A DNA stretch of 64,000 bases from Pterobdella sp. o SKG-2022 (Eukaryota > Annelida > Clitellata > Hirudinida > Piscicolidae): contig OZ038323.1 of NCBI GenBank assembly GCA_964035795.1, forward strand, positions 1,721,172 through 1,785,171. Direction: 5' to 3'. This document shows, in pieces, positions 45,275 to 57,100 of this stretch. The first letter of the stretch is position 1, and each line of letters starts with the position of its first letter. Position numbers and translations under genes: made by a program. The notes beneath the pieces are model-generated. The model was not told the DNA's origin. It saw nothing but the letters and a program-made list of their open reading frames with translations, and did not search any database.

Positions 45275-46115
45275 AGCATTGCTTTTTAACCTCACCATTG
45301 ATTGGGTAATGCGCCGTAATACAGAAGCTGAAACTAAAGGAATCAGGTTAACTCCTTTTTTACATTAGATGACCTTGATTTCGCAGATGGTCTAGCACTA
45401 ATCTCCTCCATACATCGTCACGTGCAGGATAAAACGGACATACTTTTTTTTATAGGCTAGCAGGTTGGACTCAAGATCAGCCAGAAAGAAACTGAAGTCA
45501 TGACTATCAACGTGCCGTCACCAACTCCAGTGCAGTTTGACAAACAGGATCTTTGTAGTACAGATAAGTTCACATATCTTGGTAGCATTTTGAGTATAGA
45601 TGGTGGCGCTGAAAAGGATGTTAAAAGTAGGCTCAACAAAGAAAGAAACGCTTTTAGGAGCATGACGACTGTGTGGAAGTTCTCTCAGTACACTGTCAAC
45701 ACCAAGATCAAGCTGTACAAGTCCTGTATTCTGCCTGTACTTCTGTATGGATCTGAAAATTGGAGAATGACAGAGCAAGATATCAATAAACTGTCAACTT
45801 TTCATACACAAAACTTACAAAGCTTTCTGAAAGTCTACCGGCTTGATACTATTTCAAACAATGATCTTTTTTCCCTTTGTGACCAGGAAGACATGGCTAC
45901 CATCATCATGAAAAGACGATAGCGATAGATTGATCATGTCTTAAGAAAAGAATAGTCAGAACAGCTCTTCATTGGACACCAGAGGAAAAAAGAAAACGAG
46001 GCCGCCAAAAACAACATGGCGTTGGACAGTAGAAACAGAGCTCAAGAAAACGAAGCACACGAGGCACCCTCACCAAGCTGGCTTAAAACAGAAATAAGTG
46101 GAAACTTTTTGTTGC
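45275..46115 (+). pseudogene. LINE RT end and thumb region
   Basis: It starts in the RT core (FNLTIDWVMRRNTEAETKGI, then LDFADGLALIS with the box's second Asp changed to Gly) and continues in another frame with KKETEVMTIN or similar, KFTYLGSILSIDGGAEKDVK and YKSCILPVLLYGSENWRMTE. After a stop near 45920 a C-terminal segment follows to about 46110. Confidence 0.75.
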
Positions 46116-47237
46116 TGCTCTATGCACCAATAGGCGTAACAGGCACTAATAATAATAATGAGTCGTCTTATAACAAGAATATGACTTGTAGTCAACGCGA
46201 AAATTTGGATCAAAGACTATAACTATGAATCATTAGTTAACTATTTGTAAAAAATAAATAATTCATAATTATAGTCTTTGCTTGAAATACTATAGAACTA
46301 TAGTTATAATTTAATTTTTATCCTTAAAGTTTTATGATAAGGCTAAATTTATAAAAAAGGTATAGCTTTTCATTCTCAATAAATGCATTTAAAAAATTCC
46401 TCTTAATTGATGTTTTTCGTTATAACATTTTGAATAATAAAATAAATTCCTTCCGAGTATAAATAATTTTAATTGTTATTTTCTAATTTTTGAAAATCTT
46501 TTGAAGGCATAAGCAACTAGATTGCCTGAAAACGATAAAGATTCAAACATTCTACATTAAAATTTCATAAGCAAAGAATTTATAAAAGATATTGCTAACT
46601 TCAACTAAATAAATACCAAGAATTTCAATAAAGCTTTCTTTGACCAAAACCCTGCTTGTGGTTTACCTGTACAACCCGATATGAACTAACCAACCCGATA
46701 AGATCTAACCAAGTTGATATGATTTAACCAAGCTGAAATGGTCTGACCATTGTTTATTTTTGTTTAATTTCCATCCACCCCAGCTATATTTCATTATTAT
46801 TTTAACTTACTGTAGCATTCTGTAACATGGCCCTGCCATTTCAGTTTCTTCGAGTTTATAAATTTAGAGAACTTTCATGTGTTGTGAATATCAACAGAAA
46901 CCTTGATTAACTCTCGTCCTTAAACGTCAAAAAGTTTTGAAGACTGTTGAACATACAGCGTTTTGACATTTTGAATATACAATTCTAAATAATAAAATAG
47001 TTATGATTAAGTTTGCATGTGTTTTAAAATCAATGTGAATTGAAATTTTTCGAGGTTTTTTTCTGGCACCGATGTAGCTTTAATTTTTAATGAATTATGC
47101 ATTCGATTTCTTGTCATAAACGTCAGATTTGCCTTCATTTCATGCTTTTTGCTAATAAAGTTTTGTAGCTCCTTCAACTTTACACTAAAAAGTTTATAAA
47201 ATCCTTTTGAAATAGGTGGTTTTTAAAAGAGTTTCAA
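46116..47237. other. Intergenic AT-rich sequence upstream of DNAJC27
   Basis: No gene was seen. It includes the 19-bp tandem repeat at 46673-46748. The promoter of DNAJC27 must lie here, but no TATA box or other element could be picked out with confidence. Confidence 0.4.
46673..46748 (+). repeat. Four tandem copies of a 19-bp unit
   Basis: Consecutive 19-bp units of the form AAcccGATAtGAtcTAACC, with 3-5 differences between copies. Confidence 0.8.
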
Positions 47238-50200
47238 ATGAATAGAATAAAAGTTATCACGTTGGGAAGCCAAGGCTGTGGCAAGGTAAGAAGTAGTTGA
47301 TAAAATGAATATAATTTTAAAACACTAGTAAGTTTATTAAGATACGAAGCTTTTCGTTAACAACGTAACAATTTCAAGTAAAATGTTACGTTGTTAACGA
47401 AAAGCTTCGTATCTTAATAAACTTACTAGTGTTTTAAAATTATATGCATTTTACGGTTTGGCTTTTGAAAAATCAAATAGTTAATAATTTGAAATCGTTG
47501 AGAGCAAAATTTCAACAGCTTATTTTCTATTATTTTTTATTAGATATTTGATCAAAAGCTTAAGAATAACCAAGTATGAGTGTTTTTAGTGATCCTATAT
47601 ACTATTAAGCCTTTAATGGATTCATATCTTTTTTTCGTTTCAATTATTTTCTTTCATTTTTTTTAGAATTAAGTTATAATAATTATACTTTGCTAAAATA
47701 AAATGAATGTTATTCCGTAAGTTAGTCTGAAATTTCAAAATATTAACTAGATCACAAAAATAAATGAAGATTAAAAATGCAAATATTTTATAAATATCTT
47801 TTTTTTTTTTTTTAACATTTTTTTCAACTTTTTTCTAGAATTATGTATACAAAACTAGTTCAAGTGGGCATATTCCCATATGGTCTAGTGGTTAGGATCC
47901 CAGCCTTTCACGTTGGTGGCCCGGGTTCGATTCCCGGTATGGGAGACTTTTTTATTTTTATCCTCTTATACACAGAAAATAATTTTTTTAACAGCAATAT
48001 AAAAAAAGCCCAAATAAAATAAACTATTCTTCGGCTCTCTTATATTGATTTCAGACACATGTGAATTTTCGAAGGTTTTTTAACTTTACCCACCTTAGTC
48101 AGGTTTTATAGATAAAGAAAATTGAGATTAAAATGGAACTTTTTTAAACTGCATCCATACATTTAAATCCATGTTAAATATTATCAAATTTTTTAAAATA
48201 GCTTTCATCAAAGATTTTGATACTTCCGCATTCTTTATCATTTATACTTTCATCATTATGTTTCATGTGTGTATTCAAATATTGAAAGATTCTTTTTTGA
48301 ATTATTTTCCAGCAACAAAAACATTTCAATTCTTTCCCACAAAATTTTCTACCACCCACAATGTTCACTTCCACAGACACCACCATTGCTTTCTTGACCA
48401 AATCAATATTACATTTTTGCCCATGTAGTATTGATTTTTTGTGAACCTCATTAGTCTTCTTCCCATTCGACTTGTTTTGTTCTGTTGCTTTCAAATCAGC
48501 TACTTTTTCATAAATATGATTGGAGTTTTAGCTTTCTAACAATATTTTAAAAACAAAAAATGGCTTATGAATTTTAAAAAGTTTTTGATTTGTTGAAGAA
48601 TCATCATCAAGAAAACGATTTGAAATGTTTAACAAAAACTCAAAAACAAAAATTTTTCTCATTTCACTGATGCTTGTAACAGTTGAAAAATCGATTTTTT
48701 GATACAAAAATCTATATCATTAAAAGTTCATTATTAATGTTTAATGATGAGACTGAACTGAATAACACTTGTATTTCTTTGATTATAAATTTATTCAAAA
48801 AATTTTTTATTTTAAAGTTGAAGAAATTTGAAAAACATTTTTGTACCAGAAATCAGCCAATATTCAAAACCGCACACAACAGACAAGCTTGATAAAGTCC
48901 TTCAAAAAGACCACCTTCAAAACCACCTACCAACAGACCATTGCTGTCGACTTCGGCATTCTGCAGTTGTTCCTCATTTCTTCATGCTTTTGATATCCTT
49001 CTATTGCATATTTTTGATATTGTCTATATGTTTCAGCCATGAGGGATACACTCTAGACATCTTCGATCTGGCTGGCTCTCCCTGTTTCAAGACTGTGAGG
49101 CACCTTTACAAGATTCTAACTTGAGTTTCCTTTTCAGTAGATGACAACTTTTCGATAAAATTTAAAATCATATTAATTTAATTTGCCTAAAATATTACAA
49201 CTTAGATTCATTCCAAGTTATTTTCTATACAGGTACGGGAAGGATTTTTAAAAGACAACGACGCCATATTGATTTGTAGTGACGTCACAAAAGTGGAAAC
49301 AGAGCTGACGTTGGATGAGTGGTTAGATGAGTTAGTGTTAAATGGAGTTGAACTTGCCAGGTCTTGTGTTGTTGTGTGTGCCACAAAGGTGCCTTTATAG
49401 AACTTCTGCTTCATTTATTTTTGATGCAATAACTTATTTCAGTATTATGAAGATCAATTTGAAAGATAAATGTTATGAAGATCAATTTGAAAGATAAATG
49501 TTATGAACATCAATTTAAGTTTTGATAATTTAATCATGTAAATGCTTTCAATTTTCCAGACTGATCAACGAAGCAAGAACGCAAATGTGTTGGATAAATG
49601 GGTGAGAGAGAGGAATATGAAGTTGTTCGCAACTTGTGCTGTAGACAGAAGGGGAGTGCAAGAAGTGTTCGATGTTGGAGTTCACTTTTAACAAACTTTT
49701 AAATTCAATGATGGTAAAGTTGGATACAAATTTTCAGTTGGCCATAACAAACAAACATAATAAGACAAATACATAATAAATGCTGAACAAAGTATCAACT
49801 TTCCAGCACGTTGTAGAAATAGTCCAAAAAATCAGATGCAATGAAGTTACAGATACAGTCAACTACTACAATGAACAACAGTTGTCTCTGGTGAAGGTCA
49901 TCCAAAGGTCAGAGAACCATGTTGAGACGTTGGGACTGAAGGCCAATGCGACCATGTAAGCTTTTTGTGTTGTTTGAAACTTTTGGAAAAATCTTTTGAG
50001 CTGGCTGGCTTTCTATCCTCTATCTGCTCTCAACTCTTTATTATCCCTCCCTCTCATTCCTATGCTACATCTCTCTTTTCTTTTTCTAGAAATTTTTAAA
50101 TATTTATCTTGAGTCTATCTTCTTCTATATTATTTTCCCTAAGCATCTCAAAAATTTTTCTAAAAGCAGTTCTTATCAGAGCACCTCTAAGCGATTCTAA

Positions 50201-50956
50201 AGGGCGCTATATAAATTATGATTGATACTTTTAGTGTTTCGAGTTACCAAGTCATCCTACAGTTTTATATACCTTGAACTTGAGAGTTTCTTTTAAAAAC
50301 TGCTTGGGAAGATTTTCACCATGCTCCAATGTTAACTTTTTAAAGACATATAAACATGTTTTGTTTTTCAGAGACATCTTATGTATGTTTCATATATTAT
50401 TATTTATAGAACATAATTATCGTAATTATAGCTTTATTTTTGGATATATGCATGATATTTCTCAAAATTGATGCTCGTAGATGAAAACATGTCTTTATAA
50501 TCCGGTCTAGACAAGAAGTGAAAAGCAGTTTCAGGCAGTTGTCTAGACACCTCCACCCAGACAAATGTCGAGTTTTTGGAGTAGATGAAATCTATAAAAA
50601 AGTTGATTTATTTTTAAGTTTTCAAGTATTTTTATTTTTTCAAAGACACCACATGTGTTTATTTATCTTCGATAGATTTTCGTTTTTTTCAAAAATGAGA
50701 ATTTTATAAATACATTTAATTGAAAACTGTGATTTTCATAAATGAAACCTTATCGTAAAAACATTAGTAAATTTTTGCATCAAAAAACACATATTTCATT
50801 GTTTAAAGCTCCATGAAACTTAATTTTCAGCTTTTTTCACTGAACCCAGGTGCTGACGGCCAAAACGAGTCTGCTAGCCTCCTTGCAAAGGGGAAACAAC
50901 ACATGAAGAACAGACAATATTTGAATATATTTACAGTAATTTTAAATTTAAAATAA
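47238..50956 (+). CDS. DNAJC27: DNAJC27 (RBJ): Rab-like GTPase with C-terminal J domain
   Basis: Eight exons: 47238-47285, 48883-48965, 49037-49094, 49233-49388, 49560-49673, 49807-49955, 50511-50601 and 50831-50956. All phases agree and the product is 274 residues, the family's normal length (human 273). The GTPase part has the P-loop GSQGCGKT (10-17), a switch I region with YQQTIAVDFG, and the G3 motif DLAGS (54-58). The G4 motif is ATKTD where the family has NKxD, and G5 is weak (TCA). The J-domain part has LSRHLHPDKC with the HPD triad at 218-220, needed for Hsp70 stimulation, near the C-terminus as in the family. Known orthologues link to MEK/ERK signalling. The CA|GTTG donor of exon 2 is not a strong consensus. 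A tRNA gene and a foldback insertion lie in intron 1. Confidence 0.92.
47304..47477 (+). mobile_element. Foldback insertion, 64-bp near-perfect arms, 10-bp TSD
   Basis: Arms at 47308-47371 and 47384-47447 are almost exact inverted copies around a 12-base centre. Each carries the family's CGAAGCTTTTCGTTAACAAC block or its complement. The right end continues as the family tail (CGGTTTGGCTTTTGAAAAAT). It is flanked by TAGTTGATAA (47294-47303) and TAGTTAATAA (47478-47487). It lies in intron 1 of DNAJC27, and in RNA it would form a long hairpin. Confidence 0.75.
47874..47945 (+). tRNA. trnE-UUC: tRNA-Glu (anticodon UUC)
   Basis: The 7-bp acceptor stem TCCCATA/TATGGGA pairs fully, with G as discriminator. 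A box TGGTCTAGTGG and B box GGTTCGATTCC are canonical. The anticodon stem CCAGC/GTTGG (one G-T pair) closes the loop CTTTCAC, giving anticodon TTC. The 72-base length is normal. It lies in intron 1 of DNAJC27 on the same strand and would be transcribed by Pol III from its internal promoter. Confidence 0.95.
47948..47953 (+). terminator. Pol III terminator of tRNA-Glu
   Basis: A run of six T two bases after the mature tRNA end, the usual RNA polymerase III stop. Confidence 0.85.
49445..49516 (+). repeat. 28-bp tandem repeat, about 2.6 copies
   Basis: Two identical 28-bp units starting TTATGAAGATCAATTTGAAA and a partial third, in an intron of DNAJC27. Confidence 0.9.
50188..50226 (+). repeat. 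Possible SINE/LINE tail fragment
   Basis: GGGCGCTATATAAATTATGA resembles the GCGCTATATAAAT-type 3' tails of many invertebrate SINEs and LINEs. It lies in DNAJC27 intron 6; no body was recognised upstream. Confidence 0.35.
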
Positions 50957-51179
50957 TTTTCAATGTAATTTACTGTGCAATTACTCTCATATTTATTGAA
51001 TTTTCTAAAAATAATTTCAATACATTAATTCCTGATGATAATAAAAACGATTTTAAATTAATTCGAATTAAAACATGTCTCATTGAAAAGATTTAATTTT
51101 CATGTCTGAAAAAAAAAACGCCCATCTATCTTACCTGGTTGCCATAGTTACAACAAAAATAAACAAACGGAACTGAACG

Positions 51180-54100
51180 ATGGACAAGTGCATGGTTTGG
51201 TATGATGTACATTCAAACTGCTACAACAACAAACTAAATAACACTTGTTGTAATAGTAATTATAATAAAAAAAATAATTACATTATTAATGCTAATAATA
51301 ATAATAATAACGTAATTAACTACCAAAGATACAAGAATAATACAGAAACCAATTACAATAAAAGCAATAGTGAATATACAAACACCGGATATGACAACAG
51401 TACAGGCAGGTTGAAAAGTTTTGGTGAATTCCAAGTGAGACCCGACCATTCCAACTCTTGTGCCAAAATTTTGAACCCCAAATGTGTGAGATTCAAGCAA
51501 GAAACACTGGAAAACTCAAAAGAATCCATTGGACAGACGATAAGTAGAAGCTACAGCGACATGAAGATAGGTAAAAACAGTGTTCATGCGAATGTCATGC
51601 AAGGAAGTGCAAGCTGGTATGATGAACATAAAAAGAGTAGGTACAAGAGAAGTGATACAAAATTTAAAGAGAGGAATTATTATGGTGGTTATGATGGTGG
51701 TTTGTACATTGATGGCGACTCCAAGGTGAGGGGGTCTGATATGCACAGTGAGAACGCCTTCAACAACGATTATGGAGGCTATGACATCATCAGCAACAAT
51801 GATTTAAACTTCCAAAAAAATAAACAACTTTTTATGCAAAACAATAGCAAAAGAGTCAGAGAAATGAGATTGATCAGGAGAACTAGGTCACTTAGTGTTA
51901 TGGCGTTTGCTTCCCAATTGAGAAGCGTGAAAGCAGGTCAGCTTTGATATAATTTTTTCATAAAAACTTCAAAATTTTGTGCCAAATTTTCTTTGAAAGT
52001 TCCTTTAAATGTTTTTTCAAAAATAAAAAATTATATTTTTTTTAATTATTAAAGACTATTTTTTTCTTTGAGTTATAGAACTCAAAGAAACATGAATATA
52101 AAACCCACCATCCCTCGACAGACAACATGTCTCCACCTATCAGACCCCTCACTGCCCTTCAAATCAGTCCCTCCAGCCATGGTATCACCTTATTTATGCA
52201 TCTGTTTTGTGTAGCTTTGTAACACTGCATTTTTCAATGATATACTTAGCTCATTACTGCAAATTTTTGATCATTTCGAGAAAAAACTTGTATGAACTCA
52301 TTGAAAGAGATGTTTATACCGTCCATTATTAATGATCGTTAACAAGCATATTTAGAAATTATCAAAGTAAATTTTTCTACTTCAAACGTAGCCCAGCAAA
52401 GCGCCTCGCCAATAGACCCACACGGAGCTCCAGACAGCCCAGAGCTTCTGCAGCCTGCCTGGAACACCTCTGCAAGGAGAAGAGTGCACAAGGCATACAT
52501 TGACCCTTTGTACCTTACTTCAACCAAGGTGGGTGGTTCTAGTGTCGATGACAATGTCGATCATTAGGTCGGCTCCAACAGAGTTTCTCCTTGTCATAAT
52601 TATTTCCACATAGATTGATACTTTATGCATCATGATGAATAACATAAATTGATTGAAAATGATGCATTCGTATATTGAAGGGTCCTGTGGTGTCTAATGG
52701 CTTGAACAGGAGGAGGAGGAAGAAGACAAAGTACAAGGTGGTTGTGACCACGGGGAACAAAAAAAATGCTGGCACTAAGGCTAAGGTTGGTTTGTGTGAA
52801 TAATGAATAAAGAGGGGTAGCATCTGTTGTTTATAAATATTTGTTCTATGAAATATTCTGTAACATTTATCTTCACATATTTGGGCCATGTGGAAGTTGA
52901 CATTTCATTTTAATCAGTATTATCATTTTCATTAAACGTCATTTTGTTTTTCATCTTCTTTCTCACAGGTGAGGTCACCTTATCCATTTAACCGTTTTCG
53001 TTGTCGTAATCGTTCAGAAGCTCGTCTGTAATCGTTCTTCTTGGAAATTTTCTTGTTTATTTACTCTTCAGATTCTATTGTTTTGTTTCAAAAAAACTTA
53101 TAAAATTATCTTAATTATCACTAACACCATTTCATTACATCATCTTTTTGCATAGCTAAGCATCATCATTAAGAAGCTGTTGAGATTTGGTTTTTTGCAA
53201 ATTCAGAACTCTTCCTAAAAGCCTAGTCTGATGGAAGCAGATTGATAAAACATTCCTCGTATGGCTTGTCAAAATATTTGAAACGACAGTATACGTAGCA
53301 CCAAAAAAAAAAAAAAGAAGTTGATATTTGTACACTGACAAAAGATCAGCCTTGCCAGCTAGCAGGCTTGAACGCTGGGTGTTCAGTTGGTGTAGTTTGA
53401 GCTTAGTCATACTAAAAGCCCCATCACCATCATCATTATCATCACCTCCAGCATCATCGTCATCGTCATCATCACAGGTACTCATCCAACTAATAGGCTC
53501 TAACGGAGAACTTCCAAAAAAACAGCTGATTCATAACGGAAGCAGAAAAGTTAATTTTAGTTTCAAGGCTAAGAGTGTCAACACCTTTGTATTTGAAGGG
53601 CAGAACATTGGCGATGTTGTGTCTGTTGTGGTAGAAGTTGGTGACTTTAAAATATATGAACTCTAATAACAAGTATTTAACAAATTTAACTCAATTTTAA
53701 TTATTTTGAAAGACAAAATAAACCAACAATACTAAAGCCCCCATGTTCTGAACACCACAGCACGATGGCATGACGGAGCAGGAATCGTGGTACCTGGAGA
53801 AGGTTGAGGTGTACAAGAAGCACCTTCATCACACACAATCTCTTGATTTTTCACCCTTGTGTAGTGATGACGATGATGAGGATTACATCAAAAGGATATA
53901 CAGAAAATTTGACCTTTATAGCCCCAATGTACCTAGTAAAAATATACCCAGTGCTAAAAATACGAAGTATGTTTTCATGTGTTGTGATTGGCTGTCACGT
54001 GTGCATGGTGACGGAATGAGGAAGAGACAATTGTTCTGCAAACAGAGTATAGATACAGGTGTATTTAAATGATCTCGACGCAATTTGAAATTTCTATCTA

Positions 54101-57100
54101 TTTGAAAAATTGTTTAAATGTATCAGTTCAAATTCTTTGTCATAATGGTCCCTATGGTTATCTGCAGAATATGAAGTAGTAGTGGTGGCGGGGGAAGTTA
54201 TGAGCAATTCAACCAATCACATTCCTGCTTACATCATTATTTTTGGAACTAGTAGAAACAGTGGAAAAATGGAGTTGAAACCAACCAATTACAGCGCAAT
54301 GTTTGAAAGTAACAAAAGTTCTATTTTTAGACTAACAAGCACCAGCGTTGGACCAATCAAAAAAATAAAGTTTGTCATTCATATAAATGAGTTTTAAACC
54401 TCTAAACAAATACTCATTGAGAATAATATTTTTATATTTATGCATCATATATTGAACAATGAGTCTGAGCAAGAAGGGTCAATCAAACATGATTGGTTAA
54501 ATTTGATCTTGCCACCAAAAAAGGATCACTATAAATACCTGTCATCAAAATTTCACTAAAATTAATAAAAAAATTTCGTACATCAATTCCCTCCAAACCC
54601 CTAAGAATCGGCTTCTGCAACAACCAGCAACATTTCCAAAAGGTCTTTATACAGCGGGTAGGTGGCACTTGTGCTCAACACATGCGTTCGAGACATGTCA
54701 CGTGAAACTATAAATATGAAAATTGATTAACTCAATATTTCTATATAACAGTAGTTGATGTTTCATAGAGTTTCGTAACATTAGGAAGTCATTTTTTCTC
54801 AATGACGTGTTTATTAATGAAGTTCAGCTAAAATTTTTGACAAGCAAAACCTTATGGAATTTTTTCATCTTATTAAAAAATATGTCTCAGAAAAACAGTT
54901 GATATCTCATTACTATAATAAAAGACAAATATTGAAATGTGGTAAATCTTCAACAGGTAGTGGTGACAGACCTCAAAAACACGTCATGGAGAACCTTCTT
55001 CCACTGCCACCAACACATCTCTTCCCTTCCAGGTCAGTTCACTCTCTTTTCATTTGAAGGCTGGATCGATAAGACTTGGCGGTTTAAATTTCAATTTATC
55101 TGTGATTCTTAAACTTGAGTAGTTTTCTCACCCCAATTTGAGTCTGATGGTCCATTCACACATATGTTAAGGGTTATTCATTGATAGTTCTGAAAGTAAT
55201 AGAGCCGTAGCCAGATTATATCAGAGTTGATTTGTGCGGCATTAAAAGACAAATGAAACTAAGCAGATGTTTACATGAGATTTACTTAGGTTGCAAAAAA
55301 AGTATCCACTGTGACTAAGCTCCACAGTGAAGAAAAGCTTATAACTAAACTTATGACTTCGTTTTACAGAAGATTTCAATAGGAATCTAATAAACAATGA
55401 TGGTGATGACTACGACGTTGATGATGATCATAAACAATCCATCACTCTTGTGGGCAGTCAAAATCCTGTGGATATCACTAGGAGTGAGTCATGATGAGGA
55501 TGATAATGATGAAGATGATGGTGAGAATGATTATGTTGATAAACACATTAGTTGTAATAGTGATGATGATGATAATGAGGACGATGACAACAATGATAAA
55601 TTTGACTTTAGACGCCATCTACCACGTGACCTTCTTCACTGATAAGAAGGGTGCCACAAGCGGGGTGGTGTATGTGTCGTTGTGGGGTAGCATGGGGGTG
55701 TCTGGAGAGAGGAGAGTGGGCTCTGGAGTCTTCCATAGGGACAGGTCTGTTTGAGGAGTGTTCAAAATGCATTTGTTTTATGAAGATTGATGTAGAATAA
55801 TCTGAGTAAATACCAAAACGAATATTAAATTTTATTTAAAATAATTTCACAAAGGTTAGTTTACATTATCGAAACCATGTGCTTTGTAAGTTCATGGAGA
55901 CAATTCATAAGCTTTTCATTGTGACTTGTAATAAAACGTTCAATGGGGCATTACAACGTTTTGCAGCAGCACCACTTTCAAGATGGAAAGCATCTACCTG
56001 GGCAACATCACCAGACTGCAAGTGAGACATGATAATTCAAGTCACCACCCTGATTGGCTGCTTAACAAGGTGAAGTTGAATAAACTTTTACAATTGTTTC
56101 AAATCATATATTTATCATAGGATTGTTTCATTTCTAACGGTTGTAGAAATATTGATGTTGCTAATGAAACGATTAGTTTGAATGTAATGCACTCAGCTCC
56201 CAAACGGGATTTGAACATCTGCCTCCAGATCATATAGAAACATTTCATCTTTAGGTTGTAGTTGATGACGTCAGCAACTACAGAATCTCAGTGTTCAAGT
56301 GTGGCAAGTGGTTATCGAGGAGCAGAGATGATGGAAAAATCTGCAGGCTGCTGCACTGTGAGATTGTTGAGAATTAATTTTCATGTTATAATTGGTTGGC
56401 GTTTCCAACGCAACTGTTATCGTCAGCTGATGTCCTAATGTAGTTAATTAGATTCAAGTCTGAGTTTTTTTGCGATGAATTTAAATTTTTGAACGATTCA
56501 AAATTTTATATGTTGGATTAATTTTCAGGTAACATTGGAGAAACGATGGTGAGTGATGATGAAAGTGATGAAAAAAGAAAGAAAAAAATAAAAAGTAAAT
56601 ATAATTATTTATCACATTAGATTTAATCAGCCAATAACAAATGTATTTGAAACAACAAGATGGTTTGATAGTCGACGAAGTTCAAATGTGTGCATTCAAG
56701 TCCAAGATTTTACAGCGCTTAAACTTTATAATATAAATTTCGTTCACACCTCAAAAGACAGTAAATCTGATTAATTCTTCAATAGAGAACTGAGGACTAA
56801 GCCCAAAAACCCTCCCTCCAATTATGAGCGTCCTTGATAAGCAGTCTGAAAATGTGCTTTGGTCTTTTGAGAAACAAAGTGACCCATTGTCATATATAGA
56901 AAAAATTAAAGTTTTTCAAAAAAATTTAAGCAGTATGATCGAATAAAAACAAAAATCGAACAGCCAGACTAATGAATTACGACAAAGTTGAGCTTTTCGA
57001 AAATCTTGGATGAATGAAAAAAGAATCTAAATATTTTCTTTTTTGTGGAATTATATTTTAAAAACTAAACAACCAATCGTTTTCATTAATCAACCAGTTG

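Noticed and set aside
53156..53485. Minus-strand 109-residue Asp-rich frame
   Set aside because: It is the antisense of intron and exon 5 sequence of the PLAT gene and of a CAT repeat; no independent support.
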